From Ignavibacteria bacterium (GTDB taxonomy: Bacteria; Bacteroidota; Ignavibacteria; Ignavibacteriales; Melioribacteraceae), in assembly GCA_027347545.1 (NCBI GenBank), contig DAIEQT010000265.1, positions 1 through 7,597 on the forward strand: a stretch of DNA of 7,597 nt, given 5' to 3'. The position numbers were made by a program, and so were the translations under genes. The notes beneath the pieces are model-generated. The model worked only from the letters and a program-made list of their open reading frames with translations. It did no database searches and was not told where the DNA came from. This document shows positions 1 to 4,868 of the stretch, one piece after another. Numbering within the stretch: the first letter of the stretch is position 1; each line of letters begins with the position of its first letter.

Positions 1-462
1 GTAAGGAGTTCTTCTGCTTGCAGCAATTCCGCAAACAACATCCTTACTATTCACTTCAGCCTTTATAACATCATGTGCGCCATTTTCTTCTTTATCTTCT
101 GCGCCTTCTTGCGCACGGAACATTGCTTCTTTACCGCCGGCAATGTAACCTTCTATTAAACCAAAGGGAGTACCGAATGTGGGAGGACACTCTGAAGCAT
201 CAACAACTCCAAGCCTTCCACTCGTTCCGGCGCCAAAGTAAAGTAACCTTCCGCCGTTTTTTAATGCGTGAACAATTATTTCAACTGCTTTTTCTATGTA
301 TGGGAGCTCTCCTTCCACAGTGAAGGGAATGGTTTTGTCTTCATTGTTTATAATTTTCAAAATGCCGCTAATGCTTTCGTTGTCAATGTTCATCGAATTG
401 ACATTGCGCTGTTCTGTAGAGAGTTTACTAATCTCATCGAAAAGTTTTTTGCTTTCACTCAT
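1..462 (-). CDS. murQ: N-acetylmuramic acid 6-phosphate etherase, N-terminal half (runs off left edge)
   Basis: MurQ is a cytoplasmic peptidoglycan-recycling enzyme that cleaves the D-lactyl ether of MurNAc-6-phosphate to give GlcNAc-6-phosphate and D-lactate. The minus-strand frame is open for exactly 154 codons from the ATG at 462-460 to the window edge. The family is about 300 residues, so roughly half is present. The SIS sugar-phosphate fold begins around residues 69-85 (GGRLLYFGAGTSGRLGV) and is followed by the family signature DASECPPTFG at 88-97. E91 in that signature and E122 in GAEDKEENG match the two catalytic glutamates of the E. coli enzyme (Glu83 and Glu114, same spacing of 31). 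The segment ends in GIAASRRTPY, another MurQ hallmark. The start is supported by AGGAA at 473-469, six bases upstream. A GNAT gene lies upstream on the same strand, separated by a MITE-like insertion. The identity is secure; what lies beyond the edge is not visible. Confidence 0.96.
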   Translation of the reverse strand, partial: MSESKKLFDEISKLSTEQRNVNSMNIDNESISGILKIINNEDKTIPFTVEGELPYIEKAVEIIVHALKNGGRLLYFGAGTSGRLGVVDASECPPTFGTPFGLIEGYIAGGKEAMFRAQEGAEDKEENGAHDVIKAEVNSKDVVCGIAASRRTPY

Positions 463-468
463 GTATAA

Positions 469-473
469 TTCCT
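469..473 (-). promoter_or_regulatory. Ribosome binding site of murQ
   Basis: AGGAA on the minus strand lies 6 nt before the murQ ATG. It fixes the start codon, and no other in-frame ATG lies upstream within the short leader. It sits outside the MITE-like insertion, in what would be the original intergenic sequence. Confidence 0.55.
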
Positions 474-507
474 AAAATATTTTATGCTGAACCGGTTGTG
501 TGAATTA

Positions 508-535
508 AAAATAAAGGTTGAGTAATACTGTGCAA
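508..535 (-). promoter_or_regulatory. Candidate promoter for murQ inside the inserted element
   Basis: On the minus strand, TTGCAC (535-530) is followed after 16 nt by TATTTT (513-508), a weak sigma-70-like pair that would start transcription about 40 nt before murQ. It lies inside the MITE-like element, and its -35 overlaps the end of the AAAAGTTACTTTT palindrome. If real, the insertion supplies the murQ promoter. In AT-rich DNA such matches arise by chance, and this phylum often uses a different promoter consensus, so confidence is low. Confidence 0.22.
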
Positions 536-621
536 AAGTAACTTTTCAATATTTAATCTGTATTAATCATAAAAAATCAGTTTTATCAGCGTTCTATTTT
601 TCAATCAAAAAGTTACTTTTG
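533..621. repeat. Inverted pair of 13-nt palindromes (AAAAGTWACTTTT)
   Basis: AAAAGTAACTTTT at 534-546 and AAAAGTTACTTTT at 608-620 are each a 6+6 palindrome around one central base and are exact reverse complements of each other; with the flanking C the match is 14 bp. They sit symmetrically inside the MITE-like element. They could be binding sites for its transposase, part of its hairpin, or operator sites for a regulator of murQ; the sequence alone does not decide. Confidence 0.6.
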
Positions 622-651
622 TTGCGAACTGTAATTAATTCTCACAACGGT

Positions 652-1257
652 TTATGCTGACGGCAGTTTCATGCCGAAAGCTATTGACCACTCATATTCT
701 TTAATAACTTGGAAGCCGGTCTTTTCATAAAACTGAATTGCGTTTGTATTTCGCTTTCCTACTTCCAAATGTAACGCCGGAGCTTTTAGCTCAACTAATT
801 TTTTGCAAAATGTTTCAATCAACTTTCTTCCCATTCCTTTGCCTTGTCCTGCCGGCAGAATATCAATATGGAGATGTGCCGGATAAGAAAGCAATTCCGG
901 CTTTGGAATATGACCTTTGTGTATCAAACGAATGATTCTCGCATCCAGGGAACTATCGCTTTCTTTTGGTAACGGATACTTTCCTCTAAGCGGAGTGAAC
1001 CATTCCTTTTCAGTTATTTGATAGAACGATTGCGAATCATTTGTGCCGATAATATAGCCAATCGGTTCATCATTCTCTGCTAAAATAAAAGTTAGCTCTG
1101 GATGAAAAATTGCATAGGGCGCAGCATAAAAATGCCCGAGAAGAAAAGAATCTTTGTATAGATTAGTTGCGTCTTTACCGCTATCGCCGGTTTTAAGGCA
1201 AATTTCGTACAACGCCGGCAAATCTGATTTTTTGTAGGGTCGAATTATTAAGCTCAT
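652..1257 (-). CDS. GNAT family acetyltransferase related to the O-GlcNAcase C-terminal (pHAT-like) domain
   Basis: This is a 201-residue single-domain GNAT protein, expected to be cytosolic and to use acetyl-CoA. The fold starts at residue 4 (IIRPYKKSDLPALYEIC). The conserved LKTGDSGKDATNLY stretch (21-34) and LLGHFYAAPYAI (39-50) are typical of bacterial GNATs resembling the acetyltransferase-like C-terminal domain of human O-GlcNAcase, such as the structurally studied OgpAT. The acetyl-CoA loop is LPAGQGKGMGRKL (134-146, the Q-x-x-G-x-G pattern), preceded by HLHIDI on strand beta4. NAIQFYEKTGF (172-182) carries the usual tyrosine, Y177. I chose the ATG at 1257-1255 because the domain begins there. 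An in-frame ATG at 1317-1315 would add 20 residues rich in Lys and Asn with no domain character; neither start has a good ribosome site. The stop codon lies in the direct repeat of the downstream insertion. The gene precedes murQ on the same strand, hinting at an amino-sugar substrate, but the acceptor is unknown. Confidence 0.85.
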   Translation of the reverse strand: MSLIIRPYKKSDLPALYEICLKTGDSGKDATNLYKDSFLLGHFYAAPYAIFHPELTFILAENDEPIGYIIGTNDSQSFYQITEKEWFTPLRGKYPLPKESDSSLDARIIRLIHKGHIPKPELLSYPAHLHIDILPAGQGKGMGRKLIETFCKKLVELKAPALHLEVGKRNTNAIQFYEKTGFQVIKEYEWSIAFGMKLPSA

Positions 1258-1484
1258 GGGATTTTGTTTATTGTTTTTGAAAGAAGTCTTTTTGAAGGCT
1301 ATCCATTTTGATGGCATTCAAATTATCAATTTCCCCAAATTTATAACCACCCAATTGTGTAGTTAGTTTTTTGCTCAGAATTATAGATTTTACACCTCAA
1401 TAATAAACTTCCGTTTGATATTCCTTATCCCGGAAATAACGAATAAATTAAGCAAATAAATAATTGATGCTAATTGGAGATAAG
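1258..1484. other. Divergent intergenic region
   Basis: This AT-rich spacer between the minus-strand GNAT gene and the plus-strand propeller gene must hold promoters in both directions. On the minus strand, TAAATTTG at 1343-1336 fits the Bacteroidota -7 consensus TAnnTTTG, but no TTTG-type -33 element is seen at the right distance; it would give a leader of about 70 nt to the chosen GNAT start. A perfect TATAAT on the minus strand (1386-1381) has no recognisable -35. On the plus strand I see no convincing promoter pair. No hairpin, RNA gene or small ORF stands out. Confidence 0.3.
1476..1479 (+). promoter_or_regulatory. Ribosome binding site that decides the start of the propeller gene
   Basis: GGAG lies 5 nt before the ATG at 1485, directly in front of the signal peptide. 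This favours that ATG over the in-frame TTG at 1464 and ATG at 1467, which would place an Asp and a Gly ahead of the lysine-arginine start of the signal peptide. Confidence 0.65.
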
Positions 1485-2405
1485 ATGAAAAGGCTTTTAC
1501 TAATCTTTTTGATTACAGCGGTTCCTCTGGCTGCCCAAAAAGTTACAGTTGTTGAAGATGCAGCAGTAACAAATTTGAAAGACGGTGCTTTTTATTATCC
1601 GTCTGTTAGTCCGGATGGAGAAAATCTTTTGTACTCAAGCGAAAGTTACAAGGGATTGTGGTCTAAGGATTTATCAACCGGAAAGGTTATAAAGATTACC
1701 AATGTAAACGGAGCCGGCTACGAACCCGGTTTTAGTTCCGTGAGTAACGAAATTCTTTTTAGAGAAGATAAGTTTGTTAAAGGAAAAAGATTTTCATCTT
1801 TACTTTCTTATGATGCTGCTACCAAGAAGGCTGCGGTCTTGGAAGAAGGTATAAGGGACTTAAAGATTTGCAGAGATAACAACAACGCATTTAAGAATTA
1901 TGTAAAAGAAACCGAAGTGCGTTCTACAATGAAGCAAACGATGCTGCAAAAATCTGCTGCGCCTGAGAAGGTAGTTTTTATTCAAGATTCTAAGATTGTT
2001 CTTTCTGAAAACAATACTAAGAAAGCTCTTCAGCCGCTTGGGGAGGGCAGTTACATTTGGGCTTCTTTATCGCCGGACAAAACCAAATTGCTTTTTACTT
2101 TTGCCGGGAAGGGAACATACGTTACCAACTTGGAAGGAACTATTCTGAATAAAGTTGGCTATGCTAATTATCCGTCTTGGTCGCCGGACGGAAACTGGAT
2201 TTTGTTTATGAAGGATATTGACAACGGCGTGAACACAATTTTTTCTGACATACACATTGTTAATATAAAAACCGGGAAGTACTTTAACATAACTTTGCAG
2301 AGAGATGATATTTCTATGTATCCTAAATGGGGAGTTTCAAATTCGGAAATTTTCTACAATACAGATAATGGACAGATTAGAAAAATTAAATTAAAGTACG
2401 AATAG
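1485..2405 (+). CDS. Secreted TolB-like PD40/WD40 beta-propeller protein
   Basis: This 306-residue protein has a clear signal peptide: KR at 2-3, a hydrophobic run at 4-17, and probable cleavage near LAAQ at 15-18, so it is exported to the periplasm or beyond. The mature part is built of propeller blades with PD40-type turns: YPSVSPDGENLLYSS (38-52), EPGFSSVSNEILF (80-92), ASLSPDKTKLLF (193-204), YPSWSPDGNWILF (229-241) and YPKWGVSNSEIFY (279-291). The SPDG turns match those of TolB and WD40-like Tricorn/DPP-type propellers. No catalytic domain or lipobox follows, so it is more likely a binding or scaffold protein than an enzyme. It lacks the N-terminal domain of TolB proper, and no tol genes are nearby, so I do not call it tolB. 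Its stop is 11 nt before the amidase start, which implies co-transcription and a possible role in cell-wall binding or handling of that enzyme; this is inference. Confidence 0.82.
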   Translation: MKRLLLIFLITAVPLAAQKVTVVEDAAVTNLKDGAFYYPSVSPDGENLLYSSESYKGLWSKDLSTGKVIKITNVNGAGYEPGFSSVSNEILFREDKFVKGKRFSSLLSYDAATKKAAVLEEGIRDLKICRDNNNAFKNYVKETEVRSTMKQTMLQKSAAPEKVVFIQDSKIVLSENNTKKALQPLGEGSYIWASLSPDKTKLLFTFAGKGTYVTNLEGTILNKVGYANYPSWSPDGNWILFMKDIDNGVNTIFSDIHIVNIKTGKYFNITLQRDDISMYPKWGVSNSEIFYNTDNGQIRKIKLKYE

Positions 2406-2416
2406 CCGAACATCAC

Positions 2417-4822
2417 ATGAAAAAAATAATTTTACTTATTGTATTAGCTCTTCTGAGTTTATCAAGCTTACAAGCACAATCACTAGCCGGTTATAAAATT
2501 TGTATTAATCCCGGGCACGGCGGGCACGATAGCAACGACAGAGAAATACCGCTTGGCAACGGAGTTACATTTTGGGAATCAGAAGGAAATCTTTCCAAAG
2601 GTTTGTACTTAAAAACTATGTTGGAAAGTTTAGGCGCAACTGTTGTAATGTCTCGTGTTACAAATTTTTCATCCGATGACCTTCCACTTTCTCAAATAGT
2701 CGCAATCGCAAACACAAACAATGTAGATTACTTTCACTCTATTCATAGCAATGCTACCGGCAGCGCTACTGTCAAGGCAAACTATACTTTGATTCTTTTC
2801 CAAGGGAAAACAACTGTTCCCACTTATCCCGGTTCGCTAACTATGGCTAATTTTCTTGCTGATAATATTCTAAAGACAAATAGAACAATAAGAAAACAAA
2901 TTGCCGGTGATTTTGATTTTTATGGAACCGGACAAGCTTACTTGGGTGTGTTCAAAGGATTAAATATGCCGGGAACACTTTCCGAAGGTTCATTTCATGA
3001 TTACACTCCGGAAAGCTGGAGGTTGAAAAGCGAAAGCTATCTCAAACATGAAGCTTGGGGTATCGCACGTTCATTTCTAAAATATTTTAACGGTGGAGAT
3101 TTTAAGGAAGGAATTGTTGCCGGAATAGTTCGTGATATGCTGGAAACTGTTCCGGCATCATATCTTCCACTAAGCGGAACAAGCGATAATTACAAACCCA
3201 TCAACAATGTAAAAGTCATGTTAGAGCCTGGTGGAAAGACGTATACTGGAGATAGTTACAATAACGGTTATTATCTTTTTGATGGTGTAACTCCCGGTAC
3301 TTATAAAGTAATTGTTGAAGTTGAAAAAATGAGACCGGATACGGCAACGGTAATAGTGAAGGCAAATGAATCGGTGTTCTCTGATAGACTGATGACCCTG
3401 AATCCAATTCTTGAGCCGCCGAAAGTAGTTAATTATTCTCCGGCTGATAGTGTTAACGAAGTCAGCAATGTAGCGCCGGTTGCAATTGATTTCGATATTA
3501 GAATGAATCCAACCGAAACACAGAACGCGGTTACAATTACTCCGGCAGTTGATGGAAGCTTTAAGTGGGATACTGATTTTAAGAAACTAACTTTTACACC
3601 ATCAAAATGTTATGTACCTGGCGGACGTTACACTGTAAAGGTTTCTACGGCTGCTAAAACTCATTTCGGTTTTTATCTTCAGGCAGACAAATCCTTCTCG
3701 TTTACAACTAGATCTAAATTGAATTTGGTTTCAATCTATCCAAAGCACGGCTCAACGGATATTTCGAAAACAGTTTTGGTTAGAATTGCTTTTGAGAAAG
3801 GAATTAACGCAGTAACATTGGCCCAAAAGATATTCTTTACAGATAGCCTTGGAGCTTCTGTTCCACTAACAGTTAACCAAGCAAAGTATAGCCAAGGAAT
3901 TATTGAGTTTGAGCCAAAGGCTCCGCTCACACCAAATTCGTTATATAAAGTTGTAGTTAAAGAAGGAATCGGCGATGTTGAATTTGTTTACTCACCAACA
4001 ACTTATACAGTAGAATACAGAACCGAAAAAAACTTAACATTTACCGGAACTGTTCTTGAAGGATTTGAAAATGAAAATGTTTGGCAAGCGCCAACTGCTT
4101 CGCCTAATACAAAAGGAATCAATGCAAGTCTAACTAGTTTTTCTATTCTTAACACAAAACCGAGAAGCGGCAGTTTCTCAGGAAGATTGGAATACAGTTT
4201 TTCCGGTAAGGATGGTGAAGTAGAAATTGCTAAATTTATTCCGATTTCTTTGGGCAGCAGTTCTTCAGCAGAATTTGGCATCTGGGTTTTTGGAGATGCC
4301 AGTAGTAATACGCTCGAATATAGATTTATAAGAGAAAACTCGACAATAGAAAAAGTTAAGATTGATACATTGAACTGGACCGGATGGAAAATGAAAAAGA
4401 TTTCATTGAATCAAATTCCGGGTAACGGCACTATTCAGTTTAAGAGTATTAACATTGTGCAAACAGCTAATGGCAATTTATCCGGCAGAATTTATTTTGA
4501 TGAATGCCTAGCGAACATTATAACCGATGTGAAAGAGAATCCAGCAATTCCAACCGAGTTTAAGCTTGAGCAGAATTTTCCAAATCCGTTTAATCCAAGC
4601 ACAGTAATCAGCTATCAGCTTTCAGCATTCAGTCATGTAAGTCTAAAAGTTTATGATATACTTGGAAGGGAGGTTGTAACACTAGTTGATGAATTCAAAC
4701 AACCGGGAAACTATAATTCTCAATTCTCAATTCTCAATTTTCAATTGACCAGCGGAGTTTATCTCTACCGCTTGCAAGCCGGAAACTTTGTTCAAACAAA
4801 AAAGATGTTACTCGTAAAATAG
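2417..4822 (+). CDS. Secreted multidomain N-acetylmuramoyl-L-alanine amidase with T9SS sorting domain
   Basis: Zinc amidases of the Amidase_3 family cut the bond between MurNAc and L-Ala in peptidoglycan. Residues 1-21 are a signal peptide. The catalytic domain spans about 26-225: NPGHGG gives zinc ligand H34, WESEGN gives E54, HSIHSNA gives H110, and MPGTLSEGSF supplies the catalytic glutamate E190, so the active site looks intact. A carboxypeptidase-regulatory/CnaB-like sandwich follows at ~233-328, then two Big_5/SbsA-type Ig-like domains (~335-430 and ~435-535, each opening with V-x-x-Y/I-P and closing in a beta hairpin). A jelly-roll, carbohydrate-binding-like domain occupies ~545-700 (LEYSFSGKDG, GIWVFGDASSN, NWTGWK). 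The last ~88 residues are a type IX secretion sorting domain (NFPNPFNPS 720-728, LKVYDILGREV 743-753, SGVYLYRLQAG 779-789), so it is exported through the outer membrane and probably held at the surface. No Shine-Dalgarno is seen; it follows the propeller gene by 11 nt. Confidence 0.93.
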   Translation: MKKIILLIVLALLSLSSLQAQSLAGYKICINPGHGGHDSNDREIPLGNGVTFWESEGNLSKGLYLKTMLESLGATVVMSRVTNFSSDDLPLSQIVAIANTNNVDYFHSIHSNATGSATVKANYTLILFQGKTTVPTYPGSLTMANFLADNILKTNRTIRKQIAGDFDFYGTGQAYLGVFKGLNMPGTLSEGSFHDYTPESWRLKSESYLKHEAWGIARSFLKYFNGGDFKEGIVAGIVRDMLETVPASYLPLSGTSDNYKPINNVKVMLEPGGKTYTGDSYNNGYYLFDGVTPGTYKVIVEVEKMRPDTATVIVKANESVFSDRLMTLNPILEPPKVVNYSPADSVNEVSNVAPVAIDFDIRMNPTETQNAVTITPAVDGSFKWDTDFKKLTFTPSKCYVPGGRYTVKVSTAAKTHFGFYLQADKSFSFTTRSKLNLVSIYPKHGSTDISKTVLVRIAFEKGINAVTLAQKIFFTDSLGASVPLTVNQAKYSQGIIEFEPKAPLTPNSLYKVVVKEGIGDVEFVYSPTTYTVEYRTEKNLTFTGTVLEGFENENVWQAPTASPNTKGINASLTSFSILNTKPRSGSFSGRLEYSFSGKDGEVEIAKFIPISLGSSSSAEFGIWVFGDASSNTLEYRFIRENSTIEKVKIDTLNWTGWKMKKISLNQIPGNGTIQFKSINIVQTANGNLSGRIYFDECLANIITDVKENPAIPTEFKLEQNFPNPFNPSTVISYQLSAFSHVSLKVYDILGREVVTLVDEFKQPGNYNSQFSILNFQLTSGVYLYRLQAGNFVQTKKMLLVK
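4607..4634 (+). repeat. Imperfect heptanucleotide tandem repeat in the sorting domain
   Basis: Four heptamers in a row: ATCAGCT, ATCAGCT, TTCAGCA, TTCAGTC. They encode the SYQLSAFSH stretch (residues 732-740) just after the NFPNPFNPS block. Two units are identical and two are diverged, so it is older or less active than the second repeat about 80 nt downstream. Confidence 0.6.
4716..4746 (+). repeat. Heptanucleotide tandem repeat (ATTCTCA) in the sorting domain
   Basis: Three perfect ATTCTCA units (4716-4736), a fourth with one change (ATTTTCA, 4737-4743) and a partial ATT. In frame they encode the NSQFSILNFQL part of the T9SS tail (residues 767-777). Seven is not a multiple of three, so a change of one unit shifts the frame. 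Losing one unit brings TGA at 4746-4748 into frame at once. Gaining one replaces the tail and reads to TAA at 4849-4851. Confidence 0.8.
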
Positions 4823-4868
4823 TTTTGCTAAAGAGAAATGATAAAGAATAAAATAGAGAGAATTATTT

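Larger units (their letters stand above)
481..660. mobile_element. MITE-like insertion with terminal inverted repeats and 10 bp target duplication
   Basis: A perfect 10 bp direct repeat TTTATGCTGA occurs at 481-490 and 651-660. Immediately inside the copies are imperfect inverted repeats. The left end, ACCGGTTGTGTGAATTAA (491-508), matches the reverse complement of the right end, ACCGTTGTGAGAATTAA (651-635), with one gap and one mismatch; one base overlaps the direct repeat. A second, internal inverted pair of 14 bp (533-546 against 608-621) makes the segment self-complementary. It is ~160 bp, AT-rich and without a coding frame, as expected for a non-autonomous miniature transposable element mobilised in trans. 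The right repeat copy includes the stop codon of the GNAT gene (TCA GCA TAA on the minus strand). Removing the element and one repeat copy would bring that stop to 19 nt from the murQ start. No transposase for it is seen here. Assignment rests on structure alone. Confidence 0.6.

Noticed and set aside
75..468. Two plus-strand open frames of 82 and 66 codons
   Set aside because: They are antisense to murQ, whose minus-strand frame gives an unmistakable MurQ sequence; their translations have no domain character.
1258..1317. N-terminal extension of the GNAT gene to an upstream ATG
   Set aside because: The 20 extra residues are low-complexity Lys/Asn-rich and the GNAT fold begins at the internal ATG; no strong ribosome site supports the longer form.
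1464..1484. Start of the propeller gene at TTG 1464 or ATG 1467
   Set aside because: GGAG followed by the ATG at 1485 places the start directly at a standard signal peptide; the earlier codons would disrupt it.
4003..4281. Minus-strand 92-codon frame inside the amidase gene
   Set aside because: It is a shadow of the amidase coding strand, with no upstream signals and no recognisable domain.
4607..4746. CRISPR-like array
   Set aside because: The repeats are adjacent heptamers inside a coding frame, without spacers and far too short.
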